From: WTXA01 sp964415195
GTDB taxonomy: Bacteria > Bacillota > TC1
Direction: 5' to 3'
Length of the DNA: 64,000 nucleotides
Assembly: GCA_964415195.1 (NCBI GenBank)
Contig: CAYPYD010000005.1
Span: forward strand, 62,001 to 126,000
Shown in pieces: positions 32,813-42,408 of the stretch (the first letter of the stretch is position 1; each line of letters opens with the position of its first letter). The position numbers and the translations under genes were made by a program. A model generated the notes under the pieces. The model had not been told where the DNA came from. It made no database searches and was given only the letters and a program-made list of their open reading frames with translations.

Positions 32813-33874
32813 CTATGAATCTAATAACTTCTTAATATTTTCCCTAAATGGTGGAAAAATAATCCCTTTTTCAGTAATAATAGCTGTAATATAATTACTA
32901 GGAGTCACATCAAAAGCAGGATTATAAACATCGACCCCCATAGGAGCAAAACGCTTACCACCAATAACTGCTACCTCCTCATCTGACCTTTCCTCAATCG
33001 GAATACCATCACCAGTATCTAACGAAAGATCAAATGTACTAAAAGGAGCAGCCACATAAAAAGGAATTCCATGTTCCTTAGCTAAAATTGCCACACCATA
33101 AGTACCAATCTTATTAGCCACATCTCCATTACCAGCAATTCTATCAGCACCAACAATAACAGCCCCAATACCCTTTTTAGCCATAACAAAACCAGCCATA
33201 CTATCTGTAATCAAAGTAACCTCAATCCCAGCCTCAAATAACTCCCAGGCAGTCAATCGAGCACCCTGTAACAAAGGCCTGGTTTCATCAGCATAAACAT
33301 GTATCTTCTGGCCTCTTTCATGTAAAAAATAAATTGGAGAAAGAGCAGTCCCATACTTAGAAGTAGCAATACTACCTGCATTACAATGAGTTAAAATATT
33401 TTCAATTCCATTGAGAAGCTTTGCACCATACTCTCCAATCTTATAACATGTAATTTCATCTTCTTTATGAATCAATTTAGCCTCAATTAAGATTTGATTA
33501 ACTATATGTTTTTGTGTTATTTCTTCCGATTCATTAATAAATATATCAATTTTAGCTAATATCCTTCGAATAGCCCACTCCAAATTTACTGCAGTTGGCC
33601 TAGAACTAATTAAATACTCACCAAGTTTCTTTACTTCACTCACAAAATCAGCTATTGATTCAGCTTGGCTGTTTCGGGCAATAATAAAAAGGCCGTAGGC
33701 ACCTGCAATACCAATTGCAGGTGCACCACGAACCTTAAGTTCCTTAATCGCATCGTATACATCTTCTACTGTCTTCATTTCAATATAGACAATCTCGCCA
33801 GGAAGTCTAGTCTGATCAAGAATTGTAACCACCCCATCAGAAAAACTGATGGGAGTAACGATTAACTTATCCAT
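32813..33874 (-). CDS. mtnA: S-methyl-5-thioribose-1-phosphate isomerase
   Basis: 353 residues. MtnA converts 5-methylthioribose-1-phosphate to the ribulose form in methionine salvage or related shunts. Seen: KELKVRGAPAIGIAGAYG, RPTAVNLEWAIRR, ILTHCNAGSIATSKYGTA with the catalytic Cys, VYADETRPLLQGARLTAWEL, and GADRIAGNGDVANKIGTYG with the catalytic Asp. It begins 2 bp after the lpd stop with a weak ribosome binding site, so translational coupling is likely. No mtnK, mtnB or other salvage gene is in the window, and the related eIF2B-like proteins lack these active-site motifs. Confidence 0.94.
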   Translation of the reverse strand: MDKLIVTPISFSDGVVTILDQTRLPGEIVYIEMKTVEDVYDAIKELKVRGAPAIGIAGAYGLFIIARNSQAESIADFVSEVKKLGEYLISSRPTAVNLEWAIRRILAKIDIFINESEEITQKHIVNQILIEAKLIHKEDEITCYKIGEYGAKLLNGIENILTHCNAGSIATSKYGTALSPIYFLHERGQKIHVYADETRPLLQGARLTAWELFEAGIEVTLITDSMAGFVMAKKGIGAVIVGADRIAGNGDVANKIGTYGVAILAKEHGIPFYVAAPFSTFDLSLDTGDGIPIEERSDEEVAVIGGKRFAPMGVDVYNPAFDVTPSNYITAIITEKGIIFPPFRENIKKLLDS

Positions 33875-33876
33875 AA

Positions 33877-35256
33877 TTAAATAGAATGAATAGACAGGCC
33901 ATGAACAGCTTCAAAAGCCTCCATCATACTCTCAGAAACGGTCGGATGAGCATGAATAGTCTTAGCAACATCCTCAACTGACAAACCTTTTCTCACAGCT
34001 AAAACAGCTTCAGCAATCAAATCAGTAGCATGAGGCCCCATGATTTGAACACCAAGAATCTTATCAGTACCTGCCTCAGCAATAACCTTAATAAAGCCAT
34101 CTTTCTCACCGATACACAAAGCTTTACCACAAGCTGCAAATGGAAACTTACCAATCTTAACTTCATACTTCTCCCTTGCCTCTTGCTCATTAAGACCAAT
34201 ATAAGCTATCTCAGGGAAAGTATAAACAGCACTAGGAACAAAAGACACATCAGCATCCTCATCCTTGCCTTTAAGAATATTCTCAACAACAGTATTACCC
34301 TGAGCGCTGGCAGCATGAGCCAATAAGATCTTACCATTAACATCACCAATAGCATAGATATTATCTACATTAGTTTTCATCTTAGTATCAGTCAGGATTT
34401 CTCCCCTTTTACCAGTTTCAACACCAACATTCTCAAGACCAATATCCTTACTATTATAGGTTCTGCCAATACCGATTAGTACCTTTTCAGCAACAAGCTC
34501 CTTGCCATTATTTAGAGAAACTACCATTCCCTCAGGACCCTTGGCAACCTTCTCAACCATAACACCAGTATTAACACCGATTTTTTTCTTCTTCAACAAC
34601 ATAGTGAATCTTTTGCTGATCTCTTCGTCAACCATAGGCAGAACTCTGTCAAGAGCCTCCACCAAAGTAACTTGAGTTCCAAGTGAAGAGAAAACACTGG
34701 CAAACTCACAACCAATAACACCAGCACCAATAATTAGTAGTGATGATGGTTGCTCTTTAAGGTTTAATAGTTCAGTACTAGTCATAACATTAACACCGTC
34801 ATAACCAAGAGCAGCAATAGTAGCAGCCTCAGAACCAGTTGCAATAACAATGTTCTTAGCCTCTACAAGTTCCACAGTACCATCTGACTTTGTCACCTCA
34901 ACAGAATTATTGTTCTTAATAACTCCGTTACCGTTTAAAACAGTTACCTTGTGATAAGCTAGTAGTGAAGATACACCACTAGTCAATTGTTTTACCACAG
35001 CATCTTTTCTTTCAATTATCTTTTCTAGATTAACGCTGTAGTTGTCTACATTAACTCCGAATTCTGCCGCTTCCTTTACTTTGTTGAAAACATCAGCACT
35101 AGCTAACATAGCTTTTGTAGGGATGCAACCTCTGTTTAGACAGGTTCCACCCACTGTGTCTTTCTCTATCAGAGCAATCTTGCCGCCAAGTTGCGCTCCC
35201 CTAATAGCCGCGACGTATCCGCCTGGGCCACCTCCGATAATAACAATGTCAAACAT
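33877..35256 (-). CDS. lpdA: Dihydrolipoyl dehydrogenase
   Basis: 459 residues, normal for the family. It reoxidises dihydrolipoamide with FAD and NAD. Seen: N-terminal FAD loop IIGGGPGGYVAAIRGAQLG, the redox disulfide GGTCLNRGCIPTKA, NAD-binding GAGVIGCEFASVFSSLG, FAD segment IYAIGDVNG, and the C-terminal HPTVSESMMEAFE with the active-site His-Glu pair. AGGAGG ribosome binding site. No E1, E2 or glycine-cleavage genes lie nearby, so the partner complex is encoded elsewhere. It sits between a metallophosphoesterase and mtnA. Confidence 0.95.
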   Translation of the reverse strand: MFDIVIIGGGPGGYVAAIRGAQLGGKIALIEKDTVGGTCLNRGCIPTKAMLASADVFNKVKEAAEFGVNVDNYSVNLEKIIERKDAVVKQLTSGVSSLLAYHKVTVLNGNGVIKNNNSVEVTKSDGTVELVEAKNIVIATGSEAATIAALGYDGVNVMTSTELLNLKEQPSSLLIIGAGVIGCEFASVFSSLGTQVTLVEALDRVLPMVDEEISKRFTMLLKKKKIGVNTGVMVEKVAKGPEGMVVSLNNGKELVAEKVLIGIGRTYNSKDIGLENVGVETGKRGEILTDTKMKTNVDNIYAIGDVNGKILLAHAASAQGNTVVENILKGKDEDADVSFVPSAVYTFPEIAYIGLNEQEAREKYEVKIGKFPFAACGKALCIGEKDGFIKVIAEAGTDKILGVQIMGPHATDLIAEAVLAVRKGLSVEDVAKTIHAHPTVSESMMEAFEAVHGLSIHSI

Positions 35257-35269
35257 TTAAAAACCTCCT

Positions 35270-35950
35270 CTATAGTAATTTTAATAGACCGAAATTTAAA
35301 TAATCGCAGGATAACAGGTTAAACTCAATATTACCTATTTTTCCATCTATAAATGTCCTGTTGTCGAAACGATTATGCAAATGACCATAAACGCATCTTT
35401 CAACTCCATACTTTTCCATTATACCAATAAATTTACTAATTGCACCATCTTTTCCTATAGGTGGATGATGTAAAAGCACTATTTTTCTTTTACAAGTTGC
35501 ATTTTTTAAAGAACTCTCCAACCTTAACAACTCACGTTTATATATTTTTTTATCATCTTCACTCAACTCACCATCTTCAGGAATAAGCCAACCCCTAGTT
35601 CCACAAATACTAATCCCCTCATACTCGATCGAATCATTTTGAATGAAATACATACCACTCAAATTGAGTGCTCTAAGCTTACTTACACTAGACCACCATA
35701 AATCATGATTGCCTTTGATCAAAACCTTTTTACCTGGTAGATTAGCTATAAACTCTAAATCCTGATAAGCATCCTCAAACTTCATAGCCCAAGACACATC
35801 ACCAGGAATCAGAACCAAATCTTCCTCCCCGACACGACTAATCCAATCTTCGGCAATCTTTTTATGATGATCTTTCCAGTTCTCCCCAAAAATATCCATT
35901 GGTTTGTCCTGGGTTAATGATAAATGTAGATCCGAAATTCCAAAAATCAT
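35270..35950 (-). CDS. Calcineurin-like metallophosphoesterase
   Basis: 226 residues. Metal-binding motifs are complete: GISDLHLS (4-11), LIPGDVSWA, IKGNHDLWW, LLHHPPIG and VYGHLHNRF, giving a dinuclear metallophosphoesterase. The substrate cannot be predicted from sequence. GAGGTATAAA precedes the ATG, which lies 1 bp after the rnj stop. Close coupling to RNase J is a repeated feature of operons, but a functional link is only inferred. Confidence 0.88.
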   Translation of the reverse strand: MIFGISDLHLSLTQDKPMDIFGENWKDHHKKIAEDWISRVGEEDLVLIPGDVSWAMKFEDAYQDLEFIANLPGKKVLIKGNHDLWWSSVSKLRALNLSGMYFIQNDSIEYEGISICGTRGWLIPEDGELSEDDKKIYKRELLRLESSLKNATCKRKIVLLHHPPIGKDGAISKFIGIMEKYGVERCVYGHLHNRFDNRTFIDGKIGNIEFNLLSCDYLNFGLLKLL

Positions 35951-35951
35951 T

Positions 35952-37622
35952 TTATACCTCTACAATAATTGTTATCACCATAGGTTTTCTCTGAGTCTTA
36001 ACATATACAAAAGTATCAAGATCATCTCTCAAACGACCTTTGATTGTTGACCAATCTCTAATTTTATCTTTTTTGATTTTTTCAACAATTTTTTTAGCTT
36101 CTAGTGTGATTTGATCAATAAGCTCTTCAGATTGTCTCACATAAACAAATCCTCTTGAAACAATATCAGGATCCCTTATTATCTGACCCTGTTTATTCAT
36201 AGTTAAAACAACAATAATCATGCCATTTTCTGAAAGAATTTTCCTGTCTTTTAAAACAATATTACTAACATCACCAACACCTAGTCCATCAATGAAAACA
36301 AGTCCAGACTTTACTTTACCCATAGGTGCACATTTCTCCTCATTCAAGCCAATAACTACACCAGTTTCAGGTATAACAATATTATTTTTAGGAATACCCA
36401 TTTCCATCGCTATATTCTTATGTGCAACCAACATTCTATACTCACCATGAACCGGTATAAAGAATTTTGGTTTTAACAAACTTATCATCAACTTCAAATC
36501 TTCTTCACTAGCATGACCTGATACATGTATATCAAAAGCCTTACCATAAACAACATTTGCACCTAGTTTCATTAAATGATCAATCAATTTTGAAATATAT
36601 TTTTCATTACCTGGTATTGCCATAGCTGATATCATAACTGTATCATCAGGTGCTATTTCTATTTTATGATGAACTTTAGTTGCAATTCTAGATAGAGCGC
36701 TCATTGGCTCACCCTGGCTACCTGTTGATATGATACAAACCTTTTCTTTAGGTAATTTAAGTATTGTATTTATGTCAACCAACTGTCCTTTAGCTACTTT
36801 TAAATATCCTAATTGTATAGCTACTGCGGTAATGTTCTCCATACTTCTACCAAGTACGGCAACTTTCCTGCCAGTTTTTCTTGCTGCATCAAAAATTTGT
36901 TGTACTCTATGAACATTTGAAGCAAAACTAGCAACAATTATTCTAGATTTTGTTTCCATAAAGATATCTTCAACATTCTTACCTACAGATTTTTCAGATT
37001 TAGTATAACCCTTTTTTTCAGCATTTGTACTATCTGATAACATAGCTAGTACACCCTTTTCACCCAGTGCTGCCAAAGTATAAAAATCTGTTACTTGACC
37101 ATCAATCGGGGTAAAATCGATCTTGAAATCTCCCGTCATAACTATAGTACCGATAGGTGTTTCTATTGCAAATGCTACTGCATCAGGTATACTGTGACTT
37201 ACCTTTATAAAGGTAACTTTAAATGGTCCGAGCTTAACTTCTCCTCTAGGAGATATAACATTTAATTTTGGTTTATTAATTAATTTTCTTTCTTTTAATT
37301 TTCTATTTATAAGACCTATTGTTAATCTTGTTCCGTAAATAGGTACATTAAGATCATCTATGATATATGGCAATGCACCGATATGATCTTCGTGTCCATG
37401 AGTAATTAAAACTCCACGAAGTTGATGAATATTATCCTTGATAAAGGTAATATCAGGTATAACTATATCTATTCCAAGCATATCATCTTGAGGCATAGTC
37501 ATTCCAGCATCAACAATGATCATCTGATGATTATATCTAATTGCTGTAAGGTTTTTCCCTACCTCTCCTAATCCACCTAAGGGTATTATTTCGACCATAT
37601 TTTGTAATTCTGTTTTTCCCAT
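35952..37622 (-). CDS. rnj: Ribonuclease J
   Basis: 556 residues, full length. A metallo-beta-lactamase/beta-CASP nuclease with 5'-3' exo- and endonuclease activity, central to RNA turnover in Bacillota. Seen: VEIIPLGGLGEVGKN, metal motif THGHEDHIGALPY, VSHSIPDA, VMTGDFKID, the beta-CASP SDSTNAEKKGYT and STGSQGEPMSAL, and HVSGHASEEDL plus PVHGEYRML. A strong AGGAGGAAAAG site precedes the ATG. It lies 24 bp after glyS. Confidence 0.97.
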   Translation of the reverse strand: MGKTELQNMVEIIPLGGLGEVGKNLTAIRYNHQMIIVDAGMTMPQDDMLGIDIVIPDITFIKDNIHQLRGVLITHGHEDHIGALPYIIDDLNVPIYGTRLTIGLINRKLKERKLINKPKLNVISPRGEVKLGPFKVTFIKVSHSIPDAVAFAIETPIGTIVMTGDFKIDFTPIDGQVTDFYTLAALGEKGVLAMLSDSTNAEKKGYTKSEKSVGKNVEDIFMETKSRIIVASFASNVHRVQQIFDAARKTGRKVAVLGRSMENITAVAIQLGYLKVAKGQLVDINTILKLPKEKVCIISTGSQGEPMSALSRIATKVHHKIEIAPDDTVMISAMAIPGNEKYISKLIDHLMKLGANVVYGKAFDIHVSGHASEEDLKLMISLLKPKFFIPVHGEYRMLVAHKNIAMEMGIPKNNIVIPETGVVIGLNEEKCAPMGKVKSGLVFIDGLGVGDVSNIVLKDRKILSENGMIIVVLTMNKQGQIIRDPDIVSRGFVYVRQSEELIDQITLEAKKIVEKIKKDKIRDWSTIKGRLRDDLDTFVYVKTQRKPMVITIIVEV

Positions 37623-37646
37623 AGGGTTCTTTTCCTCCTTTTAATT

Positions 37647-39692
37647 TTAACTTACGATTTTATTGGCACTAAATAATTGGTCTCCTAGTCTTTTAATCAT
37701 GATTAAAAGATTGATTCGATTATTTCTAATAGATTCATCTTCAACCATCACCATCACGTTTAAGAAAAACTCATCTAATGGTACTTTTAAAACTTCCAAT
37801 TGCTTATAGCAGTCAAGATAGTTACCATTATTTAAATTATCTTCAAAAGGAATTTTTATTTTCTCTAGTTCATCTGCCAATTTTATTTCATAATCATCTT
37901 GTAATAAGTTCTTATCGTAGTCCTCACCAAGATTATTTTTTACAATATTATTTATTCTTACTAGTAATCCAACGACAACATTGAAATTTTCATCATCTGA
38001 ATATACTTTTAAAGCTAAAGCTTTTTTATATAGATCAAGAATATCATCAAATTCTAATGTAAAAATACTATCTATCACATCGAACTTGAAGTCTTCTTTT
38101 TCTAGATACGACTTAAATCTTACCTTGAAAAAATCCAAATATATATTAATATCCAGATCTTCTATTTCTTTGGTCTGTTCTTGACTGTAGATTAGCAATT
38201 CCTTAAATGATATAGAAATTTCATTTTCTATGATTGTCCTAATCATACCTAAAGCCATTCTACGTAGTGCATAAGGATCCTGGCTACCACTTGGTATAAG
38301 ACCCGCTTTAAAAATAGATGTAATAGAATCCACTTTGTCAGCCAAACTAACAATAATACCTTCAATGGACTTTGGAACATCATCCCCGGCATTTATTGGC
38401 ATATAGTGTTCTTTTATGCTGATAGCAATTTTTTCTCCATATCCTTCTAGCAAACTATAATAGTAACCCATTATACCTTGAAGCTCAGGAAATTCGTAGA
38501 CCATATGGCAGGCTAAATCCATTTTAGCAATCTTGGCTGCTATTAATAAGTCATTACCTTCATAAGATAACTTATCACCTAAATACTTAGAAACAGTCAT
38601 AATCCTATCTATTTTATCCCCAATAGTACCAAGTTTTTTTTGATATATAACTTTATCCAACTTTGATCTCAAGTCAAGCAATGGTATTTTTTTATCTTCA
38701 TCAAAGAAAAACCTAGCATCTTCAAGTCTAGCTTTAAGCACCTTTTCATTACCTGAAATAACTTTATCAATCCCATAGTCATTTCCACATCTGACACCGA
38801 TGAAATATGGCATAATATTCCCATATTTATCAGTTACAGGAAAATATTTCTGATTATTTACCATTGTGGTTGTAATTACTTCTTTTGGTAGTTTTAAATA
38901 AGCACTATCAAAAGTACCAACAAAAACTGTAGGATATTCTACAAGATAAAGTACTTCTTGTAACAGATCATCAGTTACTATAACCTTGCAATTCATTTCT
39001 AGTTCTATCTTAGCAATTCCATCTAAAACCAATTTTTTCCTAACTGCTTTATCAACAATAACAAAAGCACTTTCCAATACAGCTTCATAATCAGCAGCCT
39101 TGGCCACTTCAATTTCACCTTTAAACAGAAATCTATGACCTCTACTTTTCCTACCAGCAATAATTCCACCATATTCTAATGGCAGAATCTCATCGTTCCA
39201 GATAGATATCAAAGTTCTGATAGGTCTGATAAATTGAATCACACCCTCACCCCAGTACATAGGTTTGCTGAAATTTATACTGTTGATGGCAGTTACAACA
39301 AAACCAGCGATCTCAGCCCTGACATCTACACCTTCTATATCCTTGATAGCATAGACATACTCGTCATTATTAAGTTTTTTTAAAACTAATTTATCAGTCG
39401 CAATACCTTGTCCTCTGCAAAAACCTTCCAATGCCTTGGTAGGTTCTCCATCCTTGTATGCTGCCTTGACACTAGGTCCTTTAGTTTCTAATGTTATGGA
39501 CTCGCCTTTTTCAACTAATCCTGAAATTCTTATTGCAATACGCCTTGGCGTACCAAATGTCTTAAATGATTCGTATGAAATTCTCTTTTCTGTCAATAAA
39601 GCCAACATCTTATTGCTTAATTGACTTATAACGTCATCAATTGTTCCTGCCGGTACTTCTTCAAGACCGATTTCCAATAAATAGTCCGCCAT
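37647..39692 (-). CDS. glyS: Glycyl-tRNA synthetase beta subunit
   Basis: 681 residues, the beta chain of the bacterial alpha2-beta2 GlyRS. Seen: LLEIGLEEVPAG at the N-terminus, the GTPRRIAIRISGLVEKG segment, KFRLIRP-like strand IQFIRPIRTLISIWNDE, HRFLF, KYFPVTDKYGNIMPYFIGV, and an HD-like DLACHMVYEFPELQGIMG region, with the C-terminal helical anticodon-binding part. It begins directly after the glyQ stop, and GGAGAG precedes the ATG. It functions only with glyQ. Confidence 0.96.
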   Translation of the reverse strand: MADYLLEIGLEEVPAGTIDDVISQLSNKMLALLTEKRISYESFKTFGTPRRIAIRISGLVEKGESITLETKGPSVKAAYKDGEPTKALEGFCRGQGIATDKLVLKKLNNDEYVYAIKDIEGVDVRAEIAGFVVTAINSINFSKPMYWGEGVIQFIRPIRTLISIWNDEILPLEYGGIIAGRKSRGHRFLFKGEIEVAKAADYEAVLESAFVIVDKAVRKKLVLDGIAKIELEMNCKVIVTDDLLQEVLYLVEYPTVFVGTFDSAYLKLPKEVITTTMVNNQKYFPVTDKYGNIMPYFIGVRCGNDYGIDKVISGNEKVLKARLEDARFFFDEDKKIPLLDLRSKLDKVIYQKKLGTIGDKIDRIMTVSKYLGDKLSYEGNDLLIAAKIAKMDLACHMVYEFPELQGIMGYYYSLLEGYGEKIAISIKEHYMPINAGDDVPKSIEGIIVSLADKVDSITSIFKAGLIPSGSQDPYALRRMALGMIRTIIENEISISFKELLIYSQEQTKEIEDLDINIYLDFFKVRFKSYLEKEDFKFDVIDSIFTLEFDDILDLYKKALALKVYSDDENFNVVVGLLVRINNIVKNNLGEDYDKNLLQDDYEIKLADELEKIKIPFEDNLNNGNYLDCYKQLEVLKVPLDEFFLNVMVMVEDESIRNNRINLLIMIKRLGDQLFSANKIVS

Positions 39693-40574
39693 CTATATAC
39701 TCTCCTTTTTCAATAATGGAAAGCCAAGACTTTCTCTTTTTTCTAAATATGCTACAGCACATTTTTTCGCCATGTTTCTAATTCTGGTAATATAGTTTGT
39801 TCTCTCGGTTACACTAATTGCACCCCTTGCATCAAGCAGGTTAAATGCATGTGAACATTTCAGAACATAGTCATATCCAGGTAGTTCCAGTCCGGCATCA
39901 AGACATATTCCAGCTTCCTTCTCATAGATATTGAAAAGTTGCAGCAGGTTGTCCTTATTTGAAACCTCAAAGTTATAAGTTGAAAACTCAACCTCATTAT
40001 TTAGATAGATATCCCCATATTTGACACCTTCTGTATAAACTATATCATAGACACTGTCCTTTTCCTGAACATAGGTAGCTATACGCTCCAAGCCATAGGT
40101 TATTTCAACAGAAACAGGCTTACATTCCAAGCCGCCACACTGTTGGAAATAGGTAAATTGAGATATTTCCTGACCATCAAGCCAAACTTCCCAACCAAGG
40201 CCCCAGGCACCAAGTGTAGGTGATTCCCAGTTATCTTCAACAAACCTAATATCATGCTCTAGAGGATCAATTCCCAATTCAACAAGGCTTTCTAAATATA
40301 GTTCTTGAATATTATCAGGACTAGGTTTAATTAAAACCTGGTATTGAAAATAGTGTTGTAATCTATTTGGATTTTCTCCATATCTACCATCAGTAGGTCT
40401 TCTACAAGGTTCAATATATGCTGTGGAGAATGGCTCTGGTCCTATTGCTTTTAAAAAAGTATTAGGATTCATAGTACCTGCTCCTTTTTCAATATCATAA
40501 GGCATTTGTATAATACACCCTTGACGGCCCCAATATTCATTTAATTTCATAATCATATCTTGAAATGTTAGCAT
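39693..40574 (-). CDS. glyQ: Glycyl-tRNA synthetase alpha subunit
   Basis: 293 residues from the ATG at 40574 (MLTFQDMIMKLNEYW); a start at 40601 would overlap the upstream gene by 26 bp and add non-family residues. It contains the catalytic class II core: GCIIQMPYDIEKGAGTMNP, RRPTDGRYGENPNRLQHYF, DNWESPTLGAWGLGWEVW and EITYGLERIATY. It forms the alpha2-beta2 enzyme with glyS. No glycine T-box is visible; the gene is embedded directly behind the lipase/ARH-like fusion gene. Confidence 0.96.
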   Translation of the reverse strand: MLTFQDMIMKLNEYWGRQGCIIQMPYDIEKGAGTMNPNTFLKAIGPEPFSTAYIEPCRRPTDGRYGENPNRLQHYFQYQVLIKPSPDNIQELYLESLVELGIDPLEHDIRFVEDNWESPTLGAWGLGWEVWLDGQEISQFTYFQQCGGLECKPVSVEITYGLERIATYVQEKDSVYDIVYTEGVKYGDIYLNNEVEFSTYNFEVSNKDNLLQLFNIYEKEAGICLDAGLELPGYDYVLKCSHAFNLLDARGAISVTERTNYITRIRNMAKKCAVAYLEKRESLGFPLLKKESI

Positions 40575-40575
40575 A

Positions 40576-42408
40576 TTAACGTCTTCCCATCCTTTCGTCA
40601 AATAAATTTCCTGCTAGATTTAATATTGCCACTCTATTATCTAATTCATCTCTCAAATTATAGCTTATAGCTTTCATCCCAAGTTCTACTCCAAGTAAGC
40701 CACCAGTAATACTTGCTAATTCCTGGGCATTTTCAATCTTACTTAACCTGGTAAGAAAATCATCAAAATTATCATAATTGTAAAAAAGTATTAGACTATT
40801 TAAAAGTGATTCCACCACATAGCTGCTAGATTTAATATCATTAACTTTCGTTTTATTATATAAGCCATAGTATAAATGACTGCCAAAAACTTCTTGAAGT
40901 GCTATTTTCTTGGACTTTCCTTGTAGTAAATCATACACTAACCAAGAATACAATTGACATGCTTCCTTTACTCTATGATCGAAATGAGTCATATTTGATT
41001 GTAGACCGGCTAAGGTTATGACTACATCAAGTTTATCATAGGCTAATGCAATTGGCAGACATCTTTTCAAGGAACAATTACCTGCTGTCCGACCATCTAG
41101 TATATGATGAGCTTTTTGTGCACCTGTTGGAAAATTACCAGTTAATAAAGCATTTTCAATGGCTACTTTAGTAGTTTTTCCTATATACTCTCCATCTAGT
41201 GCTTGCCATTCAATTATTTCCTCACCTATTGTTAATAATGGGTCTTCAGGCTCTCTTAATAAACCTCTCGCTACTGCTAAAGTCAACTTGGTAGCATCTG
41301 TAACCTTAACTTTCTCATTACCTATATAGTCGGAAATTACTGTCCCTAACATTCCTCCACGAATTCTATCGAGTAAATTTATATCTTCACTATATTTTTC
41401 TACTTTTTGCGATAGCTTTCCTTTGATATTATTCTTAATTATGTTTGCCGATTCATCGAACATATTACGGGAATGATACTCAATAACTTGTACTTCTGCT
41501 ACAGTTAATTCTCTAATTGGTTCAACATTTATATGCTCCATTGCATAGTGAATAATATCTATATCTTTAAGTTTACCTTTGTTTTTAATTATCAAATACT
41601 TACCTATATGCCCAAATTTATCCATGTTTTTAATAAATACATATAGCATATTATTAAGGAGGTCATCTTCATTAATCAAATTAATTATTCCGGCAAAATA
41701 ATCAGAATAATCGTCATCATTAAACAAATATTCAAATTCCTTGGACTTGCTTGATAATAGATCTTCTATAAAATCTATTCTAATAGGTGCACTATTGTAT
41801 GTTAAAGCTGAAATCTTTATTCCATTTTTAATCGCAAAATGGTAAATTTCACTATAGGCTACTACTGTAACAGCTCCACCAAGTGAATTCCCTGTTATCA
41901 GGACTTCTTTTGGCATTTTCCCAGCATTTGCTAACTTATATTGTTCTAGAATTACCCTGATTTTTGAGCCAACAATCTTAAACTGAGATGGCACCAAGTT
42001 TCCTCTTGGTATCAATAATCTTGCATCATTGTCTATCCAGTCCTCTTTGCTATTATCGGATCCTGCTATAGCAATAATCAAAACATCATCCTTATAAAAG
42101 GTTATACTTTCATATCCACTGTCCTTGTCTTCAACAAAAGATAGATAATTCCAACTTCTTTTATAAATATCAAGGTATGCTTCATAAGTACTATCTGCAA
42201 AATCAAGAGGGATAATCTTTTCAGCTAGTTCAAGGAATGTTTCTCTTTTTGTATTTCTTACTGCAACAAGATCTTGCATTAAATCTTTTGTATATGAAAG
42301 AAGCAGAACATCAGAAATAATATCAAGAAACTGGCCGTCAAGTCGGTCATGTAAATTCTTTATATCATTTTCATCAGCTTTGGTTATTATATTATCAAAA
42401 ATAAACAT
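40576..42408 (-). CDS. Fusion of a class-3-lipase-like hydrolase with an ADP-ribosylglycohydrolase-like domain
   Basis: 610 residues. Residues about 60-290 form a lipase-like alpha/beta-hydrolase: AIAGSDNSKEDW, nucleophile elbow ITGNSLGGAVTVVAYS (Ser175), ALTYNSAPI, INEDD (Asp248/249) and FGHIGK (His267), so a Ser-Asp-His triad is plausible. Residues about 345-608 follow ADP-ribosylglycohydrolases: LDRIRGGMLGTVISDYIG, VTDATKLTLAVARGLL, TAGNCSLKRCLPIALAY, SNMTHFDHRV, SYVVESLLNSL and ASITGGLLGVELG. Metal ligands are lost: the usual TDDT is TDAT, and the C-terminal D-x-D-S/T block is replaced by ENAQELAS. It is probably a non-catalytic ARH fold attached to a hydrolase. It lies between recO (0-bp gap) and glyQ. 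No signal peptide. Confidence 0.75.
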   Translation of the reverse strand: MFIFDNIITKADENDIKNLHDRLDGQFLDIISDVLLLSYTKDLMQDLVAVRNTKRETFLELAEKIIPLDFADSTYEAYLDIYKRSWNYLSFVEDKDSGYESITFYKDDVLIIAIAGSDNSKEDWIDNDARLLIPRGNLVPSQFKIVGSKIRVILEQYKLANAGKMPKEVLITGNSLGGAVTVVAYSEIYHFAIKNGIKISALTYNSAPIRIDFIEDLLSSKSKEFEYLFNDDDYSDYFAGIINLINEDDLLNNMLYVFIKNMDKFGHIGKYLIIKNKGKLKDIDIIHYAMEHINVEPIRELTVAEVQVIEYHSRNMFDESANIIKNNIKGKLSQKVEKYSEDINLLDRIRGGMLGTVISDYIGNEKVKVTDATKLTLAVARGLLREPEDPLLTIGEEIIEWQALDGEYIGKTTKVAIENALLTGNFPTGAQKAHHILDGRTAGNCSLKRCLPIALAYDKLDVVITLAGLQSNMTHFDHRVKEACQLYSWLVYDLLQGKSKKIALQEVFGSHLYYGLYNKTKVNDIKSSSYVVESLLNSLILFYNYDNFDDFLTRLSKIENAQELASITGGLLGVELGMKAISYNLRDELDNRVAILNLAGNLFDERMGRR

